Shown here: positions 1 to 8,343 of the stretch, piece by piece
Layout of the letters: each line of letters starts with the position of its first letter
How positions within the stretch are numbered: the stretch's first letter is position 1
IMG/VR virus record: IMGVR_UViG_3300044634_000009
Span: 1 to 26,245 of that record
Strand: one strand, 5' to 3'
From: a virus
DNA length: 26,245 nt
Program-made: the position numbers and the translations under genes
The notes under the pieces: model-generated
Seen by the model: only the letters and a program-made list of their open reading frames with translations
Database searches by the model: none
Told to the model about the DNA's origin: nothing

Positions 1-378
1 GTAGAGGTTTTCAGCTTCCTTACGGACAGCGGCGGCCTCCTGCATTCCCTTCTGGATGTAGGCATTTCCCGAATAGGACCGCTTTAGCTCATCAAGGGTG
101 ACCTGCGTTTCCTTGCCGTCAACTTTGACAGAAAAGGTCGTTGGCGTCTCTTGAGCGTCGGTTTCTTCGCCTTCCTCATCCTCATCATCCTCGGTGTCAG
201 GCTCTTCGCCGTCGTCCTCGGAATTGTCTGCGGCATCGGCCTCTTGGCCTTCATCATCCGCTTCAGTTTCGTCCTCGACATCTTCCTCTGCCGCCGTTTC
301 GGGTTGGGCTTTCGGTTCGTCGTTCATAGGAGCAAGCAGGCTATCAACAGCCGCTTCGAGTGTATCAGTCGTTTGCAC
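1..378 (-). CDS. Capsid assembly scaffolding protein, N-terminal part (partial)
   Basis: The first 126 codons are visible and the gene runs off the left edge. After a short predicted helix (TLEAAVDSLLAPM, residues 5-17) comes a very acidic Glu/Asp-rich stretch to about residue 72. It is followed by a small beta-type segment (FSVKVDGKETQVTLDELKR) and the beginning of a Lys/Glu/Ala-rich helix. An acidic, coiled-coil-prone protein directly after the portal gene is the usual picture for a podovirus scaffold that templates procapsid assembly and is later lost. I chose the GTG at 378 because an AGGA lies about 8 nt upstream and the preceding gene ends in overlap with it (14 nt). The ATG at 327 has no visible ribosome binding site. 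The major capsid gene is expected next, outside the window. Function rests on context and composition. Confidence 0.75.
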   Translation of the reverse strand, partial: MQTTDTLEAAVDSLLAPMNDEPKAQPETAAEEDVEDETEADDEGQEADAADNSEDDGEEPDTEDDEDEEGEETDAQETPTTFSVKVDGKETQVTLDELKRSYSGNAYIQKGMQEAAAVRKEAENLY

Positions 379-613
379 GGTCCCGATCCTGTTTTGCCTC
401 AACGGCCTCGGCGTCTAGTCGCGCTTGGAGAGCGTCGAGAATGAGTTGAACGGCGCGCACATGTTCGTGTGCCGCCGCGACCCTGTTTATATCACAGGTC
501 GCGTCTAAAAACACCCCCACTGCATCATTGCGAATTTCGCCGATCACGGCTTGGAAAACGTGATCGGCGAGGAGGGTTTTGGCTTCAGAAGCCCGCTGTT
601 TGATTAGGGACAA
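365..613 (-). CDS. Small portal-proximal conserved phage protein
   Basis: An 82-residue helical protein between portal and scaffold. Its pattern is an RASEAKTLLADHVFQAVIGE helix, a short DAT loop, then a His/Gln-rich second helix ending in a charged tail (AKQDRDRAND). It resembles the small two-helix hypothetical proteins often found beside phage portal genes; I recognise the pattern but not a defined function. The start is taken as TTG at 613, which has GAGGA six nt upstream. The frame is also open to an ATG at 652 and a GTG at 640, but neither has a ribosome binding site and both lie deeper inside the portal gene. With the TTG start it overlaps the portal 3' end by 29 nt and the scaffold start by 14 nt, so translation is probably coupled to both. 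Confidence 0.68.
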   Translation of the reverse strand: MSLIKQRASEAKTLLADHVFQAVIGEIRNDAVGVFLDATCDINRVAAAHEHVRAVQLILDALQARLDAEAVEAKQDRDRAND

Positions 614-2687
614 ATGGCATCCTCGGCATTTGCTGTTCACGCTTGATAGCATTCAGATCAAGCTGAACGCCGGTTTTAGCAAGAAGTTCGGCAGCCTTCA
701 ACGCAAGGTCTTGGGCCATCTGGTCCCGCTTCAGGTCATCTTCCATTTGCAGGCGCTGTGCGTCAAGCTGCGTCTTGGCCATGTCAGCCTGCACGCGGGC
801 CGACATCTTCATCTGCTCGGCCTGCAAGAACGCCTGATTGGGGTCAGACGGCTGCTGCTGAGACGGGTCACCCTGCGCGGCCTGTGCAGCCTGCATCATC
901 AGCATTTGCTCAGTCTGCGGGTTCATCGGGTTGTAATAGCGGTCGGCATTGTGAATGCCTGCCATGCCCAAGATGTCAGCCAGCGTGTTGCGGATGCCCG
1001 TCATCGTGACGATGCCGTTGGTCGGCCCGTAGGCTTGCCAGATTTGCATCTGCGTCTGCATGGTCAGTTGCAGGGCAGCAATGCGCTCCTCGCGGCGATT
1101 ATTGCCCAAGCCGACGTTAGTGACGATATCAAGGTCACTGGTCCATGAACGCGGATCGACCGGGACAAACTGGCCGTCAAGCCGCATCATCTCGTTGGGG
1201 TTCGGATTGGCGCGTGCGATCTGGGAGATCAGGCGGAACATCTGCCGCATACCGCCTTCGGCCAGATTGCGGGCGATCAACTCAGAGACAGCCGAGGCGG
1301 CCTGCACGGCGGCATTGACGCCAGCGGCAGTCTGGGATTGCAGCGCATCCGCATCCATGCCCATAGCTGCGCCCGTCACGCCCGTCTTGGCGCGGATCGA
1401 CTCGTCGTAGAATTGCAGGGCTGGCAGGGCCGCCGATGCGCCGCCGCCGATGGAAAACTCGCGCAGGGCGTTGATATCCTTGACGCGCACCACACCGCCG
1501 ATCTCGTTATTCAGCAGGTCGTCCATGTTCACGAGGTTCTGAACGGCCATTACGCGGGGATTGTTGGCCATCGCCAGACCATCCAGAAGACCGCGCAGAA
1601 GCGACGTTGCCGCGTCCTGATCTTCAATCACGATCTCGGCCAGTGAACGACCAAAGAAGGTGTGCGGCTCAGGGTCAACCTCGAAGATGGCAAACGGGAT
1701 GTAGTCGCACAGTTCGTAGTCCAAGATTTCGTAATCGTTGCCAGCGCAGATGAACTTGTAAAGGCGCGGAACGCCCGTGCCTTCAATGTCCATTTTCATA
1801 TAGGCTTCGGTGAATTGTACCTTCCGCATGGACGGATCGGCAGCGTTTTCATCGTCGTCGGTGTCGTCCCAGCCACGGCGGGCCATTTCTTCTTCGTCGT
1901 CAACCGTGCCATCGGCAGCGCCGCCGAGGTTGTAGACAGTCTCGAAGTCAAAGCCCATCGCCACCAGATCGCCAACGCGGGCTTCGCTGGTGTGGCCGCA
2001 GACGTAGCAGTCGTCCACGCTGACGGCCATGCGATCCACGAAGAAGTCCTCGGGGGCAACGCTCTGGATTTTGATCTGGCCCTTGGTGGACGTGCGGGCA
2101 ACGCGCAGATTATAGCTGGCCATGCGCGGCTGGATTTCAATGCCCATCTCGTCAATCACGGCCTCGGCAATGATCGTTTCTTCCTGCGACAGAACTTCGC
2201 TTTCCGGGTCATTTTCGATAAAGGCAAGCTGCTCGGGCGTCAGGTCGCTGTATTCGTCAATCTCAACGTGCTGCACCTCGTCGTAGTAAACCTTGGCCAC
2301 GCCCACCTTTTTGATAAGCGCGTCGTGGAAAACGTCCGACAGGATGCGAAAGCCGTTGTTCCGCTCGAAGACATACTTGGCGTATTTGGTTGCCTGATCG
2401 GCACCCATGACGGCTTGCGGGGTGTTCGGGATGAATTCCACCGGCTTGTCGGATTGCAGGAACACACGCATCAGCGCGGGCTTGATGGCCCGGATCGTGT
2501 CGCGCACCTTGGTCGCCACAACCCTCGACCGGCCATCCTCAAAGTCAACCGCAGACTTGCCGTCGAAATACTTCTGCGCCTTGATGCGATCTGGCGCGAC
2601 TTCGGTTTCCACGAAGTCCACGGCCTCGCGCACGGAGCTTGTGATGGTGTTCTGGATTTCGTCGTCCGTCAGGCGTTTCGGCTGCAT
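585..2687 (-). CDS. Portal (head-tail connector) protein
   Basis: A 700-residue protein, in the usual size range of large podovirus portals. It would form the dodecameric ring at the capsid vertex through which DNA is packaged and ejected. Features seen: an N-terminal helical segment ending in RDTIRAIKPALMRVFLQSD; a mixed alpha/beta middle with an acidic insertion (VDDEEEMARRGWDDTDDDEN, about residues 258-277); a motif-like run RSLAEIVIEDQDAATSLLRG that fits the portal clip/stem region; an Ala-rich helix (SQTAAGVNAAVQAASAVSEL); and a C-terminal Gln/Met-rich coiled-coil tail of about 100 residues comparable with a portal barrel. The family call comes from overall similarity to P22/T7-grade portals as I remember them, not from an alignment. 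The ATG at 2687 is 11 nt after the stop of the upstream gene. Confidence 0.9.
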   Translation of the reverse strand: MQPKRLTDDEIQNTITSSVREAVDFVETEVAPDRIKAQKYFDGKSAVDFEDGRSRVVATKVRDTIRAIKPALMRVFLQSDKPVEFIPNTPQAVMGADQATKYAKYVFERNNGFRILSDVFHDALIKKVGVAKVYYDEVQHVEIDEYSDLTPEQLAFIENDPESEVLSQEETIIAEAVIDEMGIEIQPRMASYNLRVARTSTKGQIKIQSVAPEDFFVDRMAVSVDDCYVCGHTSEARVGDLVAMGFDFETVYNLGGAADGTVDDEEEMARRGWDDTDDDENAADPSMRKVQFTEAYMKMDIEGTGVPRLYKFICAGNDYEILDYELCDYIPFAIFEVDPEPHTFFGRSLAEIVIEDQDAATSLLRGLLDGLAMANNPRVMAVQNLVNMDDLLNNEIGGVVRVKDINALREFSIGGGASAALPALQFYDESIRAKTGVTGAAMGMDADALQSQTAAGVNAAVQAASAVSELIARNLAEGGMRQMFRLISQIARANPNPNEMMRLDGQFVPVDPRSWTSDLDIVTNVGLGNNRREERIAALQLTMQTQMQIWQAYGPTNGIVTMTGIRNTLADILGMAGIHNADRYYNPMNPQTEQMLMMQAAQAAQGDPSQQQPSDPNQAFLQAEQMKMSARVQADMAKTQLDAQRLQMEDDLKRDQMAQDLALKAAELLAKTGVQLDLNAIKREQQMPRMPFVPNQTAGF

Positions 2688-2698
2688 CTGTGTCTCCG

Positions 2699-4498
2699 TT
2701 ATTGTGCGAGAAGGCCGGGCAGGACACCGATCATGCGCTGGTCAACAATTGGTCCGAACTGCCGAAGAAGCTGGTTTTCAAAATACCGCTGTCCGGGGCT
2801 GGATGAAAGGAATTGATTGCGTGCGATTGGTGCAACCGTGGTTGCCGTACCAATAGCTGTTGCTGTGAGAGGGTCAAGGCCAATGCCAAACGCACCTAAG
2901 CCTGCTGCACCGCCTGTCGGAGCGCCAGACAACACCTGACCGGCAGAAATACGGGGGGATGTACCAGACTGCGGGAGCGGGCTTAAGATGTCAGCAGCCG
3001 CTCGAGTGATTGGAGCCAAGTCTCCTTTGCCCTGAACATACCGGCGGCGACCTTGTTGCAGGAGTGCGGTTCGCAAAGCCAGAGGCGAGATGACGCCTTC
3101 AATATCTGAGCGTTGCGCCGCGCTTTCGATGGCCAAGAGGTTTCGATATTGATTGCGCGCTTCACCAAGGCGAGCGATGTCTTGAGGGCGGCCAGCCGCA
3201 GTCAACGCGCCCTCAATCATGTCATCAATCGCCTCAACGGCTTCGACTGCCGCCTCACGAGTCGCCTGATCTGGGCTTTTGGTCAACTTGGAAATCGTGC
3301 TGCGCCAAGTTTTTACGGTATCAGCAGGAATAGGCTTGCGCGACCTAAAGGCATCAACAAGCTGCTTGTTTACGTTTTCGAGAATTTGAGGCGCGGTGTC
3401 TTTCGGGGCAAGGTCACGGTAAACCTTCAACGCCGAGCTGAAGTTCATCAAGCCTGAAGGGTCTGGAGCGACATTGACGTTTTTTACAACATCATCAAAC
3501 ACGCCGCCAATGCGGGATGTTGCTTCTTCCAATGCGTCAGCCGTGGCTTTCGTGCCGGAGGGCGAGCCGACACGAGTCATTACAGCAGACGTAAAATCTT
3601 TAAGTGCCTTGTCGGCCTTTGCCCGACCGGCAGTCGTGGCTGCCTCGCGATAAAGCTGAGACTCTGCGGCCTGCCCGCCGACAACCTGACCAGCAGTCGG
3701 CTGAACACCCTCGCGGCGCAGAAGATCAACAGCGGCTTGACGTGCTGGTGTGATTTGACCAGCAGATGGGCTGATGACAGTTTGTGCGGTTCGGCCAATC
3801 GCGCCAAGTGCAGCGGGGGTTGCCAAGGCTGCACCAGCACGAGCAAAAGGCTCAAAAACCGTGCCTTCAGTGGCCTGCCCAGCAGCTTCGCTGGCAACGC
3901 CGGGAGCCACGCCGTAACGCAGCATTGCACTTGGACCAGCCAGAGCGCCAGCACCTCCTGCAAACTCGCCAGCCGTAGACACATATTCGCCAAGCAGGCC
4001 GGGAGCCACATAGCGGCTTTCAGGGCCTATCACTGGGATGGAAGCAAGCATTTCGCGCGTGTCTGGCAATGCGGCAAGCCCGCGAGACACCATCGACGGT
4101 TGCTCCATGCCAAGAGCGTATTCAACTCCAGCCGTCCCCAGTTGGGCAAGGTTTGCCGGGATGGCGGGAACGTCGGCAATGCCGCGTGCAACCGCAGCGC
4201 CACCGCCTCGGATCAACTCACCCAGCCGTTCGCCGGGCGTGTCAACAGCGCCGCTGCCGATCACGTTTTCGTAGATCGTCTGGCCCAAAGTGCGCTCAGG
4301 CACCATCTGCGCCATAGCCTGCTCGTTGGCGGCTGCGGCTGCTTCTGCCGATCCGGGCCGCATTTCCAGAGTGCCAGCCCTTGCCGCGGCAATGCGGTCA
4401 CGCATCATCAACTTACTGATAGCCTGACGCATTGTTGACTGATCGGTGCCTTCAGGGAATTCTAGAATGCGACCGTCGGGAAGTTCGATCTCAATCAT
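2699..4498 (-). CDS. Large internal virion / DNA ejection protein
   Basis: A 599-residue protein beginning with IEIELPDGRILEFPEGT and a short helix. This N-terminal signature (a small beta-hairpin reading 'PDGR-I-x-F-P-E-G-T') recurs in phage internal virion and ejection proteins. The middle is dominated by Ala/Gly-rich amphipathic helices (about residues 105-260) with segments hydrophobic enough to interact with a membrane. A charged coiled-coil region follows (about 270-490), then another Gly/Ala-rich hydrophobic stretch (about 515-570). It sits between the portal and other ejection-type genes, so it is likely packed in the head and released into the envelope with the DNA. It overlaps the preceding gene by an ATGA. 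The exact homologue (T7 gp15/gp16 or P22 gp16/gp20 type) cannot be told by eye. Confidence 0.68.
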   Translation of the reverse strand: MIEIELPDGRILEFPEGTDQSTMRQAISKLMMRDRIAAARAGTLEMRPGSAEAAAAANEQAMAQMVPERTLGQTIYENVIGSGAVDTPGERLGELIRGGGAAVARGIADVPAIPANLAQLGTAGVEYALGMEQPSMVSRGLAALPDTREMLASIPVIGPESRYVAPGLLGEYVSTAGEFAGGAGALAGPSAMLRYGVAPGVASEAAGQATEGTVFEPFARAGAALATPAALGAIGRTAQTVISPSAGQITPARQAAVDLLRREGVQPTAGQVVGGQAAESQLYREAATTAGRAKADKALKDFTSAVMTRVGSPSGTKATADALEEATSRIGGVFDDVVKNVNVAPDPSGLMNFSSALKVYRDLAPKDTAPQILENVNKQLVDAFRSRKPIPADTVKTWRSTISKLTKSPDQATREAAVEAVEAIDDMIEGALTAAGRPQDIARLGEARNQYRNLLAIESAAQRSDIEGVISPLALRTALLQQGRRRYVQGKGDLAPITRAAADILSPLPQSGTSPRISAGQVLSGAPTGGAAGLGAFGIGLDPLTATAIGTATTVAPIARNQFLSSSPGQRYFENQLLRQFGPIVDQRMIGVLPGLLAQ

Positions 4499-5793
4499 TC
4501 AAATTCTCCTGTTTCTTCATTGAAGCGCAGGCGGGTTGTCGTGCCAGTGGGAGCATTTGTAACTTCTGGCGATGGCGGCGGCGCAACTGCGCCTGATTGA
4601 ATGCCAATTTTGCGATAATAGTCCTCTTGAGAACCACCAGAAGCAAAGTGCAAGGCTGCTTCCTGAAGGGCATACAGCATTTTTGTTTGCGCTTCCTTCT
4701 TGCGATTAAGCCAAACTTTAAGTTGCTCAGGCCCCAAGCCAGACGGAACGGCGGTGTCCATCGCAATACGCATTTCGCCTTCGGAAAGCGCGCCGAAAGT
4801 TACAGAACCAATGACATCAAGTCCAAGTCTGTTTTTGGCGTTTTGAAGTTCAGCCGAGGCAACTGTGACGTTTGGCAGCATGTTATAGATAACACCAGAC
4901 TCAGCGCCCTCATTGATCGCTTGAATAGCAGAGTCCATGTTGCGAATGGACGATGCAACCGCCTCAGACTGCTTAAAGTATTCTTTAGCAGTCTGTGGAG
5001 CCAACTTACCTTCTTCCACAGCCGCCGCTGCTGCTCCGCCCAATGCTGCTTGCGATTCAAGTTTTCCAGACTCGCGAGCGCCATATATGGACCGCTCGGT
5101 GGCGGCATAGTTTTCTTGGGACTTGCGAACAAACGCAAGAGCCTCTTCCCCAGAAAGCATTTGGCCACCAACAGTGCGAACCTGAATGCTACCATCTTTC
5201 ATGGTGAGAACAACGCCGCTGAAGTCTCTCAGGATTGAAGACGATTGCACATTAGGGTCTGCATCAGACCCAGATTTCAGCTTTTGAAGTTCAATCTTTT
5301 TGATTTCAAGATTGATCCCCTCCATCGGGTCTGGCGGCGTCAAAGCCATCTTTGCGGCACCAACAATGTCGCCGGTCGCCTGAGCGTATTGCAAGGCGCG
5401 CTGGGCTTCCGGCGTGTTGAGCGTGGAAAGCCACTCAAGCGTGCGGTTGCGCTCGCCTTCGATCTTGCGATCCTCAATGCCTTGCTGCAACTGCCCAATC
5501 ATCGCCTGATTGGGGTTCAGCGTCATGCCCTCAAGGCCAATCGCGAGGCGGGCGCGTGCGTCACGACCCTGCGGCCCAAAGAAGCCACCGAGCAAGCCTT
5601 GGCGCTGCTGCGCTGGGGCTGGTGCCATTTGCGGCGCAGGCCCCGCCATAGGCCGTTGCTCTGGCCGAATGGAAGATTGAGGCGCTAACGATCTATTTGT
5701 CCTGTCAAGGTATTGGTCAATGTCCGCTGGCAGGCCAGTCCGACGTTCAAATCCCTGCGCTCCCAAAAGAAGTTGTTCAAGCGGATTAGCCAT
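4495..5793 (-). CDS. Internal virion / structural protein, unknown fold
   Basis: A 432-residue protein. Residues 1-30 form a short helix (PLEQLLLGAQGFERRTGLPA). A Pro/Gln/Ala-rich linker with a GLLGGFFGPQGRDARARLAIG segment split by glycines follows (about 50-90), then helical repeats rich in Gln, Lys and Glu to about residue 260. A predominantly helical second half contains SEGEMRIAMDTAVPSGLGPE near residue 340. That last segment, with a conserved-looking 'L-S-x-x-E-x-x' ahead of helices, resembles regions of phage DNA-transfer proteins. It overlaps the next gene by four nt (ATGA) and starts immediately after the stop of the lysozyme gene (TAAATG), so it belongs to the ejection gene block. 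No enzymatic motif was seen. Confidence 0.65.
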   Translation of the reverse strand: MANPLEQLLLGAQGFERRTGLPADIDQYLDRTNRSLAPQSSIRPEQRPMAGPAPQMAPAPAQQRQGLLGGFFGPQGRDARARLAIGLEGMTLNPNQAMIGQLQQGIEDRKIEGERNRTLEWLSTLNTPEAQRALQYAQATGDIVGAAKMALTPPDPMEGINLEIKKIELQKLKSGSDADPNVQSSSILRDFSGVVLTMKDGSIQVRTVGGQMLSGEEALAFVRKSQENYAATERSIYGARESGKLESQAALGGAAAAAVEEGKLAPQTAKEYFKQSEAVASSIRNMDSAIQAINEGAESGVIYNMLPNVTVASAELQNAKNRLGLDVIGSVTFGALSEGEMRIAMDTAVPSGLGPEQLKVWLNRKKEAQTKMLYALQEAALHFASGGSQEDYYRKIGIQSGAVAPPPSPEVTNAPTGTTTRLRFNEETGEFE

Positions 5794-6447
5794 TTAGCCC
5801 CCCAAAAGCCCGAAGAAACCACCGCGCTGCTTGGCCAGTGCAGCCAAGCGCGGGTCTTTCTTCTGCGTCAGAATATTGAACAGGTTTACGATAGGCGCGG
5901 CGTCCGCGTCCTGTGCGATGCCACGGCTGGCAGCCAAGCGAGACAGCACGCCCATGTCCTCAAACGGATCGGCGGGCTGCATCATCGGCTGCATAATCGG
6001 CTGCGCGGCTGCCATCGGCGTCCCCGGCCCGAAAGCCGTTGTCGGCCCCGGCATCGGTGAGCCGCCCACGCCAAGCGCGCGATTGAACTTGTCAACGTAG
6101 ACGTTGCCAGTGGTGCCGAGAATGTCACTGCGGTTTCCGCCTTCAGACAAAGGCTGCCCAGTGAACCAAGCAGAGGCCGCATCCTGCGGGTTGCCATACT
6201 TCTGGACATACGACCCAAACTCGCCAGCGAAAACTTTGTCCTGCGCCTCCGGGCTGGAAAGAAATTCTTCAGGCGTCATGCGGCGGCCAAGGTATTTTTC
6301 AGTCCACGGGCCGATGTTGAAGTCCATGACCTGATAGCGGCCATAAGCCCTGTTGCCCTTCTTTGTGACCGGGCCAAGCGCAGCATAGTCGCCGCTTCCG
6401 GCGCTTTCGATGCTCGCAATCGCGTTGGCGTAGTCCATCACGCTCAT
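5794..6447 (-). CDS. Virion-associated lytic transglycosylase
   Basis: A 217-residue protein with a lysozyme-like (soluble lytic transglycosylase type) domain at the N-terminus. The probable catalytic glutamate is E14 in ASIESAGSGDYAALGP, followed by the family's GRYQV motif at residues 36-40 and helices up to about residue 135. The C-terminal 80 residues are Pro/Met/Ala-rich and then helical, with a charged KKDPRLAALAKQRGG segment. Such enzymes ride in the virion and open the peptidoglycan during DNA injection; they are not primarily lysis enzymes. There is no signal peptide, and the position among ejection-protein genes supports the virion role. Start and stop fit tightly with the neighbours (one-nt TAATG overlap upstream, TAAATG downstream). 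Confidence 0.82.
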   Translation of the reverse strand: MSVMDYANAIASIESAGSGDYAALGPVTKKGNRAYGRYQVMDFNIGPWTEKYLGRRMTPEEFLSSPEAQDKVFAGEFGSYVQKYGNPQDAASAWFTGQPLSEGGNRSDILGTTGNVYVDKFNRALGVGGSPMPGPTTAFGPGTPMAAAQPIMQPMMQPADPFEDMGVLSRLAASRGIAQDADAAPIVNLFNILTQKKDPRLAALAKQRGGFFGLLGG

Positions 6448-7115
6448 TACAGCGCCCCCAGACCCAGCGACAGATAGTTAAACAGGCCCGGACGCTGGCT
6501 CTGCGTTTGCGTTTGCTGCCCCATATTGGCCGCACCGAGAGCCGCCAGAGGTGCCGACAGCGAAGCCATAGGCGCGCCCGTAAACCCGCCGTACTGCGCG
6601 CGTGCGGCGTCAATCAGGGCCTGATTGATGGCCTGCTGCATCGTGCCGAACTGCTGCTGTTGCTGCGTGATGCTTTGGCCCATGTTGAGGCCCTGCTGCG
6701 CCAAGGCTCCAAACTGGCCAGACGCCGCAAGTTGCTGCCGACGCTGATCTTGAGCCGCCCGAAGCGCGCTTTCAAATCCTTGGGCACGAAGCTGGGCTGC
6801 AAGCTGGCCACCCTGCTGTGCGAAGGCGCGATTGGTTTCAGCCTCGGCGATGCCCTGACGCGATCCGCCGAAAGCGCGGGCAGCCGAAGCCTGCGCGCCA
6901 AGCTGGTTTTGCTGCATCAGGCGCTGACGCTCCAGATCGGCCATCGACGTGTCGATAACCTGCTGTGTGTAGGGGTTTTGAAACGCCGGGATGTCCGGCA
7001 TTTCCCCAGAAGCGGCAGTGCCCATGAGCGACCCAGTATAGGCCCCAGATGCTTGCTGGAACACGTTCGGCGGAACTGCGGGTTGCACGCCTGTCGGGTT
7101 TGATGCACCTGCCAT
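6447..7115 (-). CDS. Ala/Gln-rich internal virion protein
   Basis: A 222-residue protein, strongly enriched in Ala, Gln and Gly. A flexible N-terminal third ends in FQNPYTQQVIDTSMADLERQ. A long helix bundle follows, with the recognisable segment GGSRQGIAEAETNRAFAQQ at residues 83-101, poly-Gln runs (QQQQQ around 150), and a hydrophobic Gly/Ala/Leu C-terminus (SLGLGAL). This AFGGSRQG...E...R pattern is typical of small phage ejection proteins that sit next to a lysozyme gene; the assignment is by recollection of the pattern. It has no signal peptide or enzyme motif. It would act in the capsid core and then in the host envelope. Confidence 0.7.
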   Translation of the reverse strand: MAGASNPTGVQPAVPPNVFQQASGAYTGSLMGTAASGEMPDIPAFQNPYTQQVIDTSMADLERQRLMQQNQLGAQASAARAFGGSRQGIAEAETNRAFAQQGGQLAAQLRAQGFESALRAAQDQRRQQLAASGQFGALAQQGLNMGQSITQQQQQFGTMQQAINQALIDAARAQYGGFTGAPMASLSAPLAALGAANMGQQTQTQSQRPGLFNYLSLGLGAL

Positions 7116-7117
7116 GA

Positions 7118-7987
7118 TTATCTCCGTCCCTTATTGCTGCCGCCAGACGACCCGCCGCCGCTTGACGATGGCCCCGACTTCCCGCCCTTGCCTTCTCCGG
7201 CTTCGCGCTGGGACTTACTTGCTGCCGCTCTATTCGCGGCGCTCTCCGCGGCACGATCTCTCTCTTTTGCGGCTGCTGTCGTAGACTTGCTTGGCGTAGA
7301 CTTGCTTGGCGTAGCTGTTGCGGCCCGCGATCCGAGCGGATCAACGCCGACCAGATTTAGCACCCCTGAAAGCGGGCCGCCCGAAAATGTCGTGCCGCTG
7401 CGTCCCGGCCCACCGCCGTCAAACATATCTCGGACGCTGGTAAAGCCGCCAGAAGATGGTGCGGATATGCTTGGACGGTCACCAGCGTCCCTGCCGCGGT
7501 CGCCGTCGCCGGGCGCGGTTGGTGCTACAGGGGCCACAGGGGCCACAGGGGCAACGGGGGCCGCAGGCATAACAGGTAATTCCGGGGTTCCAAAACTCAA
7601 AGGCGGCGCGCCGGTGATTGGGTCAACAAACAGCCCCGTAATGGCGTCGTATTGGCCCGGCCTGCGCGTCTCAAGTTCCCTGACAGCTTGGTCGTAAAGG
7701 CCGCCAGACGAGTAAGCCCGAAGGCCCCCGTCAAAGGTTTGCGCTGTCGGCATCCCCATGTTGACATCAACAGTCGGAAGCCCAAAAGCAGAAGCAGCCG
7801 CGTTAATCCCTTGGCCCGAAGCTAACTGGAAGGGCGTCATCGCAGCAACGTCTGGACCATAATAGGGAGCGTATCCAAGGCCCGCCACGGTTTCGGCGCG
7901 GCCGATGTTTCTCATCGCCGCCTCTTCAAGCCATGCAGGGATTTTGACTTCCGTAGTGGTCTTGCCACCTTTGCCGCCGCCGCTCAT
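7118..7987 (-). CDS. Internal virion-type structural protein with low-complexity linkers
   Basis: A 289-residue protein. The N-terminus (GGKGGKTTTEVKIPAWLE then helices to about residue 70, including GLGYAPYYGPDVAAMTPFQ) matches the start of a phage structural family usually found beside ejection proteins. After residue 130 it becomes low complexity: a Val-Ala-Pro triplet repeat (residues 141-159), Gly/Ser/Asp-rich linkers, two TPSKS units (226-235), an Arg/Ala/Glu helix, and a Gly/Ser/Lys C-terminus. The DNA coding for both repeats is itself repetitive (see separate entries), so length variation between relatives is expected. Two nt separate its stop from the next start, and its ATG overlaps the stop of the preceding gene. 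Confidence 0.65.
   Translation of the reverse strand: MSGGGKGGKTTTEVKIPAWLEEAAMRNIGRAETVAGLGYAPYYGPDVAAMTPFQLASGQGINAAASAFGLPTVDVNMGMPTAQTFDGGLRAYSSGGLYDQAVRELETRRPGQYDAITGLFVDPITGAPPLSFGTPELPVMPAAPVAPVAPVAPVAPTAPGDGDRGRDAGDRPSISAPSSGGFTSVRDMFDGGGPGRSGTTFSGGPLSGVLNLVGVDPLGSRAATATPSKSTPSKSTTAAAKERDRAAESAANRAAASKSQREAGEGKGGKSGPSSSGGGSSGGSNKGRR
7281..7310. repeat. 15-bp tandem direct repeat (two copies)
   Basis: GTAGACTTGCTTGGC occurs twice in tandem and is followed by a partial third copy (GTAG). It encodes the repeated TPSKS unit of the low-complexity structural protein, in frame. It looks like a slippage or recent duplication product. Confidence 0.9.
7511..7567. repeat. Nine-bp microsatellite encoding Val-Ala-Pro repeats
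   Basis: Successive units resembling GCCACAGGG (two exact copies, with the variants GCTACAGGG and GCAACGGGG beside them) encode the Val-Ala-Pro run at residues 141-159 of the overlapping minus-strand gene. The unit is in frame, so copy-number change would lengthen or shorten a proline-rich spacer without a frameshift. Confidence 0.85.
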
Positions 7988-8343
7988 TCAAAGTTCCTTT
8001 CCAACACCGTCATGACGGGTTTGTATCCGTGCCTCGCAAGAACCCGCTCCCATCCGCGTCGTCCGGCGATTGTCATTGATGTGCAGCCCTGTGTCTTTCC
8101 CCAAGCCACGGCGGAATCAATCATGTTGACGATTGTTTCCATCTCACCACCGGCTAAAAAAACGTGCAGGACACTTTTCTTAGGATATAACACGATTTCG
8201 GTAACAGCGCACCCCTTTTCAGCAGGCCACAACTGCATGCGCCCGCTCAAAATGCCGTCAGCCACATCTTGGAAATCATGCGAACCGCCGCTGTATTCCA
8301 GCGCGTCTTCGATCCACTTGCGGCAATGTTCTAAGATCGTCAT
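7984..8343 (-). CDS. GNAT-like small virion-region protein (T7 gp13 neighbourhood)
   Basis: A 119-residue protein with a compact alpha/beta pattern resembling a minimal GNAT fold. It has an N-terminal helix (CRKWIEDALEYS), then HDFQDVADGILSG (about 22-34), a central strand pair (AVTEIVLYPKKSVLHVFLAGG), a helix, and a C-terminal strand-turn-helix with GRRGW at residues 94-98. That last segment corresponds to the acetyl-CoA loop and following helix of GNAT proteins. Homologues in marine podoviruses and T7-like phages are annotated as internal virion protein A or putative acyltransferase; whether they have enzyme activity is unclear. Four-nt overlaps tie it to both neighbours. The fold call is moderately firm, the biochemical role is not. 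Confidence 0.72.
   Translation of the reverse strand: MTILEHCRKWIEDALEYSGGSHDFQDVADGILSGRMQLWPAEKGCAVTEIVLYPKKSVLHVFLAGGEMETIVNMIDSAVAWGKTQGCTSMTIAGRRGWERVLARHGYKPVMTVLERNFE

Noticed and set aside
1662-2816. A 384-codon open frame on the plus strand antisense to the portal gene
   Set aside because: It mirrors the portal reading frame, has no recognisable domain, and contains the weak amino acid pattern of a complementary frame in GC-rich DNA. Portal coding is firm.
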